DNA of 64,000 nt, taken from NCBI RefSeq assembly GCF_963678635.1, contig NW_026971330.1:46294-110293 (forward strand), in the 5' to 3' direction. The translations under genes and the position numbers were made by a program. Every line of letters starts with the position of its first letter. Within the stretch, counting starts at the first letter, position 1. The stretch is from Symsagittifera roscoffensis. Lineage: Eukaryota > Xenacoelomorpha > Acoela > Convolutidae. Under the pieces are notes generated by a model that had not been told where the DNA came from, did no database searches, and saw only the letters and a program-made list of their open reading frames with translations. Positions 1 to 11,819 of the stretch are shown one piece after another.

Positions 1-2431
1 CGCCTTGGTCGCAAGGAATCAATTCTTGATCGCGCCGCCTCCGCGATGGTCTGGAAAGTCGCGCCCTCTCTGCCTTGGTCTGAAAAGTCGCGCTGTCTCT
101 GCCTTGGCCTAGAATGTCCGTCGTCTCCGTATTGGTCGCGTGGAATTGATTATTGGTCGCACCGTCTCCGCGATGGTCTGGAAAGTCGCGCCCTCTCCGC
201 CTTGGTCTGAAAAGTTACGCTGTCTCTGCCTTGGCCTAGAAAGCCGCGTCGTCTCCGCCTTAGTCGCGTAGAATTGAATATTGGTCGCGCCGTCTCGGCG
301 ATGGTCTGGAAAGTCGCGCCCTCTCAGCCTCAACCTGAAAAGTTGCGTCGTGCTGTCTTGGTCGCGTGGAATTGATTCTTGGTCGCGCCTTCACCGCGAT
401 GGTCTGGAAAGTCGCGCCCACTCCGACTCAACCTGAAAAGTTGCGTCGTGTCCGTCTTGGTTGCGTGGAATTGATTCTTGGTCGCACCTTCTCCGCGATG
501 GTCAGGAAAGTCGCGCCCTCTCCGTCTTGGTCTGAAAAGTAGCGCTGTCTCTGCCTTGGCCTAGAAAGTCGCGTCGTCTCCGTATTGGTCGCGTGGAATT
601 GATTATTGGTCGCGCCATCTCCGCGATGATCTGAAAAGTCGCGCTGTCTCTGCCTTGGCCTAAAAAGTTGCGTCGTCTCCGCCTTGGTCGCGAAGAATTA
701 ATTCTTGGTCGCGCCGTCTCCGCGATGGTCTGGAAAGTCACGCCGTCTCTGCCTTGGTCTGAAAAGTCGCGCTGTCTCTGCCTTGGCCTAGAAAGCCGCG
801 CTGTCTCTGCCTTGGCCTAGAAAGTCGCGTCGTCTCCGCCTTGGTCGCGAAGAATTGATTCTTGGTCGCGCCGTCTCCGCGATGGTCAGGAAAGTCGCGC
901 CCTCTCTGCCTTGGTCTGAAAAGTAGCGCTGTCTCTGCCTTGGCCTGGAAAGTTGCACCGTATCCACCTCAGTCGCGAGGAATATAATCTTGGTCGGGTC
1001 GACTCCGCCTTAGTCTGAAAAGTCGCGTGGTGTCCGTCTTGGTCGCGTGGAATTGATTATTGGTCGCGCCGTCTCCGCGATTGTCTGGAAAGTCGCGCCC
1101 TCAACGCCTCAACCTGAAAAGTTGCGTCGTGTCAGTCTTGGTCGCGTGGAATTGATTCTTGGTCTCGCCGTCTCCGCGATGGTCAGGAAAGTCGCGCCCT
1201 CTCCACCTTGGTCTGAAAAGTAGCGCTTTCTCTGCCTTGGCCTGTAAAGTCGCGTCGTCTCCGCCTTGGTAGCATGAAATTGATTCTTGGTCGTGCCGTC
1301 TCCGCGATGGTCTGGAAAGTCGCACCCTCTCTGCCTTGGTTTAAAAAGTCGCGCTGTCTCTGCCTTGGTCAAGAAAGTCGCGTCATCTTCGCCTTGGTCG
1401 CGAAGAATTCATTCTTGGTCGCGCCGTCTCCACGATGGTCTGGAAAGTCGCGCTCTCTCCGCCTTGGTCTAAAAAGTAGCGCTGTCTCTGCCTTGGCCCG
1501 GAAAGTCTCGTTGTCTTCGCCTTGGTCGCAAGGAATCAATTCTTGTTCGCGCCGTCTCTGCGATGATCTGGAAAGTCGCGCCTTCTCTGCCTTGGTCTGA
1601 AAAGTCGCGCTGTCTCTGCCATGGCCAAGAAAGTCGCGTCATCTTCGCCTTGGTCGCGAAGAATTCATTCTTGGTCGCGCCGTCTCCACGAAAGTCTGGA
1701 AAATCGCGCTCTCTCCGCCTTGGTCTAAAAAGTCGCTCCGTCTCTGCCTTGAACCGGAAAGTCACGCCGTCTCCGCCTTGCCGACTAAGAAGCGAGGAAT
1801 TGATTCTTGGTCGCGCCATTTCCGCCTCATTCTGGAAAGTCGCGCCGTCTCCCCCTCAGTCTGGAAATTCGCGCCGTATCTGACTTGGTCTGAGCCGTCT
1901 CCACTGATTGCTAAAGTCGCGACACCTCCACCACGGTCGTGAAGAAATGTTTCTTAGTCGCGCCGTCCCCGCTTTGGTCTGAAAAATCGCGCCGTCTCCG
2001 CCTTGGTCGCGAAAATCGCGCCGTATTCACATTCGTCGCGAAAACCCTGAACAATTTTTTATAAAGTCGTGTCGTCTCCATGTTGGTCTGAAAAGTCGCG
2101 ATGTCTCCATCTCGGTCTGGAAAGTCAAGAAGTGGCTCAGTTTGGTCACGCTGGTCACGCCGTTTTATGAGCCGCAGGGTCGCGCCGTATCCGCCTCGTG
2201 CGAGAAAGTCACGCCTGAGTTTTTCGGTCGCGAAAGTCTGGAAATGGCAGCTCTTGGTCGCGAGAGTCTGGACATACCAAATAAGAGTCGTACGGAATAT
2301 CATGGTTGCAAAATTCTGAAAATGCCAGGTTTTGGTCGCCAAAGTCTGGAGATGCCTAATTTTAGTCTGGAAAGTCTGGACATGCCAAAATTTTGTCGCG
2401 AAAGTTTGGACATGAGTCTGGCACCTCGACC
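1..2431 (+). repeat. GC-rich minisatellite array, left cap of the palindrome
   Basis: This is a tandem array of units of about 29-30 bp with the core GTCGCGCCGTCTCCGCCTTG followed by GTCTGGAAA. Variants end in CTAGAAA, CTGAAAA or a longer GCGTGGAATTGATTATTG tail. Three short units plus one long unit recur as a higher-order unit of roughly 130 bp. From about 2,200 the pattern changes to CTGGACATGCC-type units. The array ends in a 32-bp terminal motif at 2,400-2,431 that also bounds the right-hand array. Because the monomer length is close to a multiple of three, long Arg-rich frames stay open on both strands, and these are not genes. The array runs off the window start. Confidence 0.93.
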
Positions 2432-2531
2432 CGGGAAGCAAACCTTATCATCAAAAGCACCTATTTGATTTTTTTTGTTTTGGATTGTACTCTTGTCCCT
2501 TAATCCAGCTCTTTTGCAAAGATTCGGAGTC

Positions 2532-2766
2532 CTACTCAGGATGGATTTGGGGGGGGGGGGGGGGGGGGGGGAGGGTGCGGACGCCCTTTCTTCCCTCAGG
2601 GATTCGAACCCCTACCGACCCAAAGGTCCCTCCTGGAACTATTTTGAGTTACCCAATTTTGGCTGTGGACCCTAAAACTTTTTCAAAGGCGCTTTTGGCG
2701 CTAATCTATATTTACTTTAAGGGGCCCGCCCGCCCGCCCTCGAAAAAATCCTAGATCCGCTTCTGG
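2532..2766. repeat. Interspersed repeat copy with 23-bp poly-G tract
   Basis: A run of 23 G (2,549-2,571) is followed by a segment whose 3' part (about 2,650-2,766) resembles the spacer between the integrase duplicates at about 51,260-51,550. Both share AATTTTnGGCTG, CCCTAAAA, a GGCGC...GGCGC pair and an end CCTAGATnCGCTnC. In the right arm most of this segment is deleted: the sequence jumps from about 19,676 straight to the flanking GGACTCCG. The family is probably a short non-autonomous element, but no clear termini or target duplication were found. Confidence 0.55.
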
Positions 2767-3837
2767 TCCTACTTATAGATTTGAGGACCGATTGTAGTTA
2801 TCAGCCTCTGAAATGCGGACGGCCAACCCAGTCATAAGCAATATCGAAACTTTTCATGCTGACAACAATCATCAGTACTTTCAAATCTGATCTCAAATGC
2901 GACCGAAAATCGCGGTCAATTGTCTTAAGCTTTCAAATGCTGGCAGCAGTAATCACCCGAGTTGAAATTGCATTGCAATTCAGAAAAGTATCATTGTTAT
3001 TGCATTGTTTTCAGGGATGTACCAGCACAAATACATAGATTTACTCTGTTTCAACTATGTTCATGTTTTTACCCTTAAAATTAAAAAAAAATGATGTGAC
3101 ACCAATGAAACATCTATCTCACATTGATGTTTGAATTAAAACCATGTTTTACGAAATTTCGATTTGTTTTCAAAGTTTTGTTACGAGTTGTTACGAAAAA
3201 TTAAAAACAATTAGGATAGCCTTAGAGTATAAAAATTGCTAGACACCAAGTAAACAAGTGGTTTTTTTCTGAAAAAAAATAATTTCAGCTTTACAGGGTA
3301 ATTCTTGGAATTAACAGAGCTTGAGCAAGTGAGTCTTTTTTTTTTAGAAAAGGTTATTTATATTTTAAAAAATTGCTTTAAATTGGTATTCTCGCCCAGT
3401 AATCTTCAAGAAGAAGGAAGAAGGCCAAAAAGTATCTTAAATAAGAAAGACGAAGTAGAATTATCAAAAAGTCTTCAAGATTTTTCAAGGATATCCAAGG
3501 TTGGTGTATTTGGGGACCGGGAAAACAGGGATGAAACATCAAGTTAAATTGCATCCATGTTTCCTTAGAGAATCAGAAAAATCAAATCCATGTTTCAGCC
3601 ATGATTCATCAATTAAACTTCATGCAAAACAGTGTAATTTGCATGCATGTTACATAGATGAAACAAGGATGAACGTCGTTAAAGTGATACTGCATCAGGA
3701 ATGATAAATGGATGCAAAAAATGAAAGATCTTTGACACTTTTCTGAATTACAATGCAACTTCAACACGGGTAGATAAATGTTGTCTGTTATGGCCAATTT
3801 ACAAATTTTCATGTTTTTGTATAGTTATTTCATCAAA

Positions 3838-5160
3838 CCACGCAAGATAACAAACGCCTCTAATTTGAAGAAAAAAATCTGTATTTCACGAATGTGGTCG
3901 GAGCTTTCTCGGTTATTGCAAAGCAACCGCTTATAATTGTTTATTCCTTGGTTTGTTTTTCCTACCAGAGTTGAAGTTGTATTGCAATTCGGAAACGTGT
4001 CCTACAATTTTCATTTTTTACATCAGTTTATCTTTCATGTTGCAGTGCCATTTTGAAGATGTTTGTCTACGTTCATTCTATAAAACAGGGACGCAAATTA
4101 CATGATGAATCATGACTGAAACATAGATGTAGTTTCTACGATTCATCCATGAAACATGGCTGCAAATTGAATTGGCGTTTCAGTGATGAGTCATAACTGT
4201 AGCAGACACTACAATATTGCATTTTTTTTTTTGATTTTCAACAAAAATTTTTAACAAGAAAACTATCCGTCAGAGTGTTGCATTGTAAACAAAAACTTCG
4301 GGATAGACCTGTACTTCAAAACACAAGTTTAATAGGGATCAATTTCGAATATTTAAATCTAACGGCTCTCGCGATATAAAAAACTGAACATGAAAAAATG
4401 TTTTCGTACACTTAGTTATTGTGTTAGTTTGAAATTCTTAGACATTTTTCCGACCGACAAGAACTCCGCGCAAACACTCGAAACAAAAACAATTCCAATA
4501 TATTTTAACTAGATTTTACTTTCAATTTTGGCACTACTTACTCTCGTACTAGTTAACCAGCATCTCGTGAAAAGGTTAAGTTATAATTTCACGGCCGCAT
4601 TTTTTCGCAAAAAGAAAAAACCATCATTGTTTCATCAAAGTACTATCAATGTAGAATCCCTGTTTCATCAATGTACAATCAATATACTAGAAATTGTACG
4701 CTGTATCCATGTCTCAGCGATGATTCATCAATGTACAATCAATGTGTCAAAACTGAATTTACAACAATGTCCCATCAATGTATCATCAATGTAGCATCCA
4801 CAAATTTACAAATTTGCATGTATTTGTATAGTTATTTCATCATACCACGCAAGATAACAAACGCCTCTAATTTGAAGAAAAAAAACTGTACTTCACGAAT
4901 GTGGTCGGAGCTTTCTCGGTTATTGCACAGCAACCGCTGATAATTGTTTATTCCTTGGTTTTTTTTTCCTACCAGGGTTGAAGTTGCATTGAAATTCGGA
5001 AACGTGTCCTACAATTTTCATTTTTTGCATCAATTTATTTTTCATGTTGCAGTGGCATTTTGAAGATGTTTGTCTACGTTAATACTATGAAACAGGGACG
5101 CAAATTACATGATGAATCATGACTGAAACATAGAAGTAGTTTCTATGATTCATCCATGAT
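3838..5160. repeat. Direct duplication and short ATCAATGT repeats in left arm
   Basis: Positions 3,838-4,150 recur almost unchanged at 4,838-5,155; both start with CCACGCAAGATAACAAACGC and pass through GGTCGGAGCTTTCTCGGTTA. Between the copies, at about 4,620-4,800, lies a cluster of degenerate CATCAATGTACAATCAATGT-like repeats. Related ATCCATGTTTCA/TGAAACATGGATG words recur through 3,530-3,700 and 4,080-4,170. No coding sequence is supported. The remainder of 2,770-6,850 is AT-rich DNA with nothing else identified. Confidence 0.8.
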
Positions 5161-6881
5161 GTTTTGGGACTTGATGTTTTTTTTCGCAATGCCTTGAAAA
5201 TTTTTTGCCTTTTTGCATAATTCTCATTTTTTCTCAAAAACAAATGTACTGTTTTTTTAAAAAAAAAAGGTGCTAATAAAAAAACTGGCTAATCTACTAT
5301 GTGTTTGGTTTTGCGCTAGTGTATTTTCATTTTACCGCACGTTCTTTTGTTTTCTACTTTAAATAGACTAATTTAGAAGCGGCTATCTTTCAAAAACTTT
5401 CCAATGTTTCAGAAACATATCTATCTTTTAAAATAAATTACCATGTTTGATTCTTTCACCGGGGAAAATAAGAGTTTGCTGATGATGGAAAAAATCTTGA
5501 GCGTGAGGTTTACTTTATAACCTCCTATCTGTCCATTGTTGACTATTTACTATGACAAATTGGCTTTCCAACTGAAGAAGTAAACTCTATAATGAAATAT
5601 TGATTTAAAATCTCACACTTTTTTTCTTGTACACTCAAAATTGCTGCGAAAAAAATTCATTTTTTTTTCATAAAAAGTCTCGCGGAAAATCAAGAAAACA
5701 AAACATGGATCAACTGAAAAACTGAAAACAAAAAAGTTGTAAGTAAAACACTTGCTGATTCGAGTATTTCGACGAATGTGAAAGACTGATAGTTATTGAA
5801 TACCCAATTAGCCCGTCAAAAAATCTAATATAGCGTATAGGTTAATATTAAAACTAATTTACACTACTACTTTTATCGTGTGCAATTCTCAAAGTATTCA
5901 AAGAGGTGATATCAACTGCTGATTAATATATCTTTTAAATCGAAATTCGTCGGTTTGCGATTGGGTCTAAAACCCAAGGTTTGCGTTTAGGTATATAAAC
6001 CGTTTGTTGCAAAACCGTTCAAAAACCAAGTTTAAGCAGAGGAAAAATGCGTGAACTGTCCATCTGTTACATGTGATCAAGTTTGAGTCGCAGAGATACC
6101 GGGGTGTACCAAAAATTTTTGTCATCAATTTTCATATATAGAAAAAGACTTACCGTATAATTTCGCTTAACCATGCGCACAGAAAATTAAAAAAACACTC
6201 CCTAAAAAGCATATTTTTAATGAAAACCATACAAGAATCATTTATCCATAAAGTAAAAAAATAATATTTTTCGTTTTTTCTTAAAGATTTTTGTGTTTTT
6301 TTTCAAAAAAAAACATTCACCACGGCTTTTCTCACACAAGAAAACTCCCTGGAGGGAAAAAATTTTGCGATAATCGGCCTTCAAGAATGACTTTGATTAT
6401 CAAAGTCGCTCAGAAGTGTGAAAAAACCTCAAACGTTTGTATATGGCAAAAGAAAAATAACATATGACAAGATAAATTGTGGTGTGATTTGTTTGACAGG
6501 TTGATGTGTATCTTACAATTGAAAACTTCAAGATTGGATTTGAAATTGGAACAATTTTGCTGTGCGGGATAAATCGTCACGCATTAAAAGTTTCCATTAC
6601 GCTTTCAGAATTAATGGATATGATTAACTCAATTTCTAGTTTCCAATTTTTTTGAACAAAAAAACCAATTCTGCCCTTTAACGTCTATGAAGTTAGTGTT
6701 CAATATGAAAAAAAGATGAAAATTCAAAAAAATCCTACGATACTTAGAGTCGATACTGACGAGCTAAGCATACAGCAACGTGTTAAATAGATGGAATAGC
6801 ATGCCTGATTTCAACTTGGAACGATTTTCAAGTCAAAACACATTGCGGCTTACGCAATAATAGCACAAACTATATCAGGAA

Positions 6882-7130
6882 TTAAATGTCCCACGTTTTT
6901 TGATAGTCAATCCTTACAAAAAAATCACGAGCAAAATAGTTTTTGATGTTTGAGCTCGGGACAACAATCCTTTTAGTCGGAACAATAAAATCAAACTGTG
7001 CTTTTTGTGAATTATAAACAGATTCCGCAACAAGGACGCTGCTTTTGTCATTTTTTAGTTCTTTTGGTTTGTTTGATCGTTCCGTCAAAGTTTCATCATA
7101 TTTAAAATTAGTTACTCCGAAAAATGCAAG
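6882..7130 (-). pseudogene. Decayed reading frame, left-arm copy
   Basis: The minus strand is open for 68 codons and includes the peptides VLVAESVYNSQ and VRIDYQKTW. The mirrored stretch in the right arm (plus strand, about 15,127-15,350) keeps the same peptide with few changes but carries an in-frame stop. A more distant copy at about 12,040-12,330 keeps similar residues around IVPT. Conservation in three copies suggests a former coding exon, although DNA identity alone could produce part of this. I do not recognise the family. Confidence 0.35.
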
Positions 7131-8266
7131 TAAACGGGAAAAAGGGTGTCAGAGAGTTCGTTTTTGATTTTTTTTACCTGCAAAACTTGACAACCATTAA
7201 GAAAACTCGTAATGGTTCAAATTTCGCATCATTAGTAGTATCGGCTGTGTTTCTAAATTATCGAGAAGTTGTCGAGAATACTGGTTTGATTTTGTATTAT
7301 AATTCAGACAAAAAAAAAGAAATTTTAGAGGCTGGCTTCTAATTTTAATTCTACTGAAATCAAATTTAACTACAGTTTTTATCCTAATTCAGGCATCATA
7401 AAAATTATTTGAAGACAAATTTCTACACTTTTCAGATAAAAAATTAAAGAAAATTATGTAATTTTTTGCTTTTTTGCAATTATGGAAACAAGGTTTTGAT
7501 TTTTTTTTTTAGATTCAACTTTGTTTTGTTCTTTTTTTTATATCTCCTTGTCCATTTGTTCTGAACAATTTGTGCTACTTGCACGGCAATTCATTTGTTT
7601 GGTTTTAATCGTATGGACGTCATTTCATGTCAGTTGTCTTTTTTAAATCGGTAGTATATCAATCAGCCAAAATATAATTCCAGTCGAAGTGTAAGCAAGC
7701 CGAAATTACTTTATTGTTATATCTTAGTTATGTTATATCTTAGTTATTGTTATATCTTCGTAAAGATTACAATTTCATGCAAATATTTTCAATGCGATGT
7801 AACTCGTTCGCTGGTTGATACACTCTGAGCGTTTTTGGTTGGTTTATACACTGGCTGGTTTATTCAAACTCTTGGAGTCAGTTTTTTACGTAACTAAATG
7901 GCACAATTTTTATGTTTTTAACTTACAGATCATTTCAATCCATTTATGGCTAGTTTTTATACCTACTGCTCCAATAAAAAGCTTTAATCAAGACTGAAAG
8001 TCAAAAAGTGAGCATGAGACAGTCGACAATCTTTTTTTAGCAAAACTCAAAATACTATCAATCGACAGCTAGAAAAAAAAACAGAGAACGCTCAAAAATA
8101 TCGATAAAAATAAGGCCACGAACTCGATATTCTACTTTTACAAGCAAAAAGTGAACGTGCATTTTTCAGTTGCTTATTAGTTTTGTGTGCTTTTGTGATT
8201 GTTAATTGTTTGTTCTAGGTGATCTTGTTATAAGTTTGAATCGGCGACCATCAGACAACATTCGTA

Positions 8267-8317
8267 ATGTCTAGAAACAAGCCAAAGTCAAAGAACAAAT
8301 TACAAGGAGCAACTGGG
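8267..8317 (+). other. Possible first coding exon, left arm
   Basis: An ATG opens 17 codons (MSRNKPKSKNKLQGATG) directly followed by the strong splice-donor sequence GTGAGT. A TTTGTTCTAG acceptor-like site lies about 47 nt upstream of the ATG. The right arm keeps the same structure at 13,928-13,981 on the minus strand, with one extra Gly codon and a Pro for Ser change. The older inner copy near 11,000 still encodes a K-P-K-x-K-N-K pattern. The peptide is very basic. The next open frame downstream does not join in phase in an obvious way, so this is tentative. Confidence 0.35.
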
Positions 8318-8482
8318 GTGAGTTCATCGTTTTTTTGTTTTGACTTCAGTTTTCAGCAAGACACAAGCCTTTTTTACCTCGTAGATTAAATCGGAAAAAA
8401 AAGCAAAATTGACTTTTTTAGTATTCAGTAGGGTTTATTCGCAGAGTCTACAACTCGGATAGTCGCCGATAAAAATCTTTTC

Positions 8483-8608
8483 AGATATAGCAGAAAAGTT
8501 TGCATTGATCTGAGTTTTGATATGATACAAAAACTGCTTTATCCACAAAAAAAAAGAAAATATGGAATGCGGAGTAAGTGTTCTTTTTTGCCAATGCTAA
8601 GTGTATAG
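8483..8608 (+). pseudogene. Exon-like remnant (YSRKVCIDLSFDMIQ), left arm
   Basis: Preceded by an acceptor-like CTTTTCAG, this frame reads RYSRKVCIDLSFDMIQKLLY and stays open for 41 codons. The mirrored copy on the minus strand (13,478-13,711) is open for 77 codons, and the diverged inner copy (10,668-10,844, minus) for 58 codons with the related peptide SRKICIHLSLDFIQNL. Shared residues at S-R-K-I-C-I-x-L-S-x-D-x-I-Q across the three copies argue for past coding. The function is unknown. Confidence 0.4.
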
Positions 8609-8981
8609 ACATTAAGGTGACTTTCACCAGCTTACATGAAGCTACGGCTCTTCAAAATTACATTTTTGAGCCATCCCTGATATTTTTGGGGCAGTCGTCA
8701 CTAGTTTTCAGGTGACAAAAATTTTCTAGTAAATTTGAATTTTATTTGTGGTTATTTACTTTTTTTGCGTTACTTGTTTTGAGTTTGTGCTTTTTAATAA
8801 GGTAGACTTATTCCTGGGGCACACCTCTTTTTTATGTGGCTCTGTTTATTTTTCATTTTTATATTTTTTTCTTTTTCTTTGACCAGTCCCCATGATGCCT
8901 GGAAATGGTTATAGCCAAGTTATTGCTAAGTTTTTAGTCAATTCTGACTAATTCAACAATGATTAAGAAAAACGTTTTCAG

Positions 8982-9533
8982 CCGGTTCTGAAATCTTTAA
9001 GAAAGCTCAAAAATGATAATCTTTATTCAAATTCAAATTGTTATAACTTTATGTTTAAACTTCTCATCTCAAATCAGTGCGGTGTGCAAAGAGTGCAGCA
9101 AATGGTTTTTCCTCTTTTATATTCAAAACGTGATCGAGATCCATACTTAACGATAATTAGTTTAAATTTTTTTGATGATGTCTTTGAAAATGTCTCTGAA
9201 AATGAAAAATTGCTTCTTTGAACTGTTGGGAAACATTTACTTCGGTTTGTTATGTTTCTGGCTTTAGATGTCGGGCAACGAGCTAAGAGTAATTATTTTT
9301 TCTATAACGAAACGAGGATAGAATCAGCCTCTCGGAAAATCATCAGAAGTGTTAGTGTCTAGACTGATTATGGCACTAACCTTTTTTATTGCTCCAATTT
9401 GATTGTTAGCTTACGAGGAGACAATATAAAAGAGATTTTTGGAAAAAAGACGGCTCTGTGGAAAGAAAAAGAAGAAGAAAATTTGGCATTCTTCTTCAGT
9501 TTTTCTCTTTTTAACTGCCAAGAAAGTTGCTAA
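8982..9533 (+). pseudogene. Decayed 183-codon frame with two stops, left arm
   Basis: After an acceptor-like GTTTTCAG at 8,981 one frame runs 184 codons to a TAA at 9,531. It is broken only by TGA at 9,219 and TAG at 9,360, leaving open runs of 79, 46 and 56 codons in strongly AT-rich DNA. Peptides include CGVQRVQQMVFPLLYSKRD and ALDVGQRAKSNYFFYNET. The frame has no starting ATG, fitting an internal exon. The right-arm copy (12,720-13,201, minus) has lost a block and is frameshifted. No family is recognised; this is the best evidence that the palindrome once encoded protein. Confidence 0.45.
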
Positions 9534-10328
9534 ATTCAAAACAAGCGACAATGCAGAACCCATTTAAGAAGTTTGAGTCGAGAAGCGGTAATAAAACTAT
9601 TTCAAGGACTGATTTTTTAAAACTATTTTTTTTTCATGTTTGATTTTGTTTTTAACTAAAAGAATCACCTTTAACAACACGAGTGCCCTTTAACGGCTAT
9701 GGAGAAATGTCCAGTTTGTGAGAGAATGATAAAATTTTCAAACAAAAACCAAAAGCTCTGATCATTTCCTTTCGACAATCTTACAATAATTAAAGTATTT
9801 AAGTTAACACTGATAAGTTTAACTTATAGCTCGTGTTAATTTGATTAATTAGCTTGCCTCAATTCAATTTGGAACGATTTATAAGCTAGATCAACTTGCG
9901 GCCTAATTGTTAATAGCACGAATTATTTCATTTTGGGCGATAATTTTCCCAAGTTAACCAAATCAGTAATTTGTAAGAAAAACGACCACAAATAATTTAG
10001 CTTCTAAAATTTAGAACAATACCTTTCATATGGTACAAAAATATCTCCAAAAATTTTCAGTTAAAATCGAAATTGGTCTGGCGAAAAAAATTTGCCCGAG
10101 CACAAATATTCCGCCATTTCTAAAGTCGGAACAATGGGTTCAAATCTGCTGCATATATCATAAGAGTAATTATTGCCATCAGTGAAAAAAACTTGAAATA
10201 TTTCTGTCAGATTGTCCGTTTATGAGTTCTTTACTACAAATCTTAACCACCTCAAAGAAAATGTGTAGGGCTTATAGTGTCATATCATTACTGGTATCAA
10301 AAGTACTTCTAAAAACATTGAGAAAAGT

Positions 10329-10528
10329 NNNNNNNNNNNNNNNNNNNNNNNNNNNNNNNNNNNNNNNNNNNNNNNNNNNNNNNNNNNNNNNNNNNNNNNN
10401 NNNNNNNNNNNNNNNNNNNNNNNNNNNNNNNNNNNNNNNNNNNNNNNNNNNNNNNNNNNNNNNNNNNNNNNNNNNNNNNNNNNNNNNNNNNNNNNNNNNN
10501 NNNNNNNNNNNNNNNNNNNNNNNNNNNN
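10329..10528. other. Assembly gap of exactly 200 N
   Basis: Two hundred N, probably a fixed-size placeholder. The left side ends inside the inner duplicated unit. The right side begins exactly where that unit's far end would start, so the hidden sequence probably contains the rest of the left inner unit and the true palindrome centre. Any frame crossing it is meaningless. Confidence 0.97.
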
Positions 10529-10667
10529 CCTCAGGAATAAGTCTACCGAACTAAAAAAGCAAAACTCAACTAAGAGTAAATCAAAAAAGTAACATTTCAT
10601 GTATTTCTATTTTTCTACACAAATTTTTTCATTGCCAAAAATTATTCACTGTTGGTCCAAAAATGTG

Positions 10668-10844
10668 TTATTGGACAGCCGAAGCCTTAGGTAAGCTGGC
10701 AAAAGATTCAGCATAAGGTCTTAACACTTGGCATTCGGAAAAGCTGAATTTCCCCCAAGCTTCTTTTATTTGCTTTCCTTGTGAATGCATCAAATTTTGT
10801 ATAAAATCAAGACTCAGATGTATGCAAATTTTTCTGCTATATCT
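10668..10844 (-). pseudogene. Exon-like remnant, inner diverged copy
   Basis: Open for 58 codons on the minus strand after an acceptor-like CTCCAG, ending at TAA. It begins RYSRKICIHLSLDFIQNL and corresponds to 13,478-13,711. Against that copy the N-terminal 15 residues are largely kept while the rest has drifted, a pattern expected for old coding sequence rather than uniformly decaying DNA. No known domain. Confidence 0.35.
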
Positions 10845-11819
10845 GGAGAAAAATTAATCAAGTTTTATTCTATGCGAATATACCCTACTGAATAGAAAAA
10901 AAACCCTCTATCTTTCTTTCTGTATTGATCCAGAGGCAGAAAAGACTTCTGTTTTGCTCAAAGCTGATGTCAAAAGAACAAAATGATGAACTCAACCTCT
11001 TGCATTTTGTGTTTTGTTCTTTAACTTTGGTGTCTTGCTAAACAAAACAAAAGTTCTCTGATGATGGCCAGATCACATTTACAACCAACCCTTTTAGGGT
11101 GGAAAAGATGAATAAAAAAACACAAGATTAAAAACCGACTAAAAACGCACGTTCCCTTCTTTGCCGTTAAAATTAGAACACCCAGTCTCTGGCTTTTTTT
11201 CTACATATATTTTTGAGCATTATCAGGGTATTTTTCTAGCCGGCTATTGAGTGCGTTTTGAGTTTTACTGAGAACAGGAGGTCAATTGTCTCATCTTTGT
11301 TTTTTTTTGCTTTCAATCTTGGTCAAAAGTTTTTTGATTATAGGAGCAGGTATAAAAACTAACCATAATGGATTGAATTGATCTGCAATTATAAAAATAC
11401 AAACATTCCAGCCCTTATTTGCACAATAATATGACTTCAAAAGTGATAAAAAAAACCAGCCGAAGTTTGAACCAACCAAAAAGGCGCAAAGTTTATAAGC
11501 CAGCCAACAAACTCCATCTTATGAAGGAAATTTGCTTTTGTAATTGTTACATAAATTTTATATAGTTATGATATAACAATAACCTTCAAAATGACAATTG
11601 TCCCAATGAACAAACCCAAAACAACCAATTGCCGTGTAAGTAGACCAGAATGCACAAAACACAAGGACAAGGAGAAACTTAAGTAAAACAAAACAAAATC
11701 AATACCATTTTCCAAATTATTGGTTAATTTTTCTGTCATTTATTTACTCGAAAAGTTAATTGTGACAAATGAAAAAAAAATTAGTTTATTGCTTATAAAA
11801 CTTAGAAAAAAACTTTAAT

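Larger units (their letters stand above)
2400..10328 (+). repeat. Left arm of giant inverted repeat
   Basis: This arm is the reverse complement of about 12,000-19,814 to the right. Anchors: the stretch near 2,470-2,525 matches 19,690-19,750 in reverse, 5,960-6,050 matches about 16,180-16,260, and 10,222 pairs with 12,010. The distance between the first and last anchors is nearly equal in both arms (about 7.75 kb). By eye the arms agree at most positions, with scattered substitutions and small indels, so they are not a fresh assembly mirror. The DNA is very AT-rich and contains decayed reading frames, listed separately. Confidence 0.93.

Noticed and set aside
109-1883. Arg-rich open frames on both strands of the satellite
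   Set aside because: They follow the repeat period, exist on both strands at once and have no domain; artefacts of a unit near a multiple of three. The same applies to 19,760-20,906 and 22,847-23,380.
1-2431. CRISPR-like array
   Set aside because: Units are contiguous variants of one another with no unique spacers, and the context is eukaryotic transposon DNA.
2598-2616. tRNA B-box-like sequence (GGGTTCGAATCCC on the minus strand), possible tRNA-derived SINE
   Set aside because: No A-box at a suitable distance and no tRNA fold; only one motif match.
3305-3547. Short ORFs in the palindrome (for example 3,305-3,547, 4,528-4,794, 7,815-7,997)
   Set aside because: No splice or start context and no domain; some persist in both arms only because the arms are DNA copies of each other.
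10222-10600. Open frames spanning the N gap
   Set aside because: Most of their length is N; the flanking parts are short and not conserved as protein.
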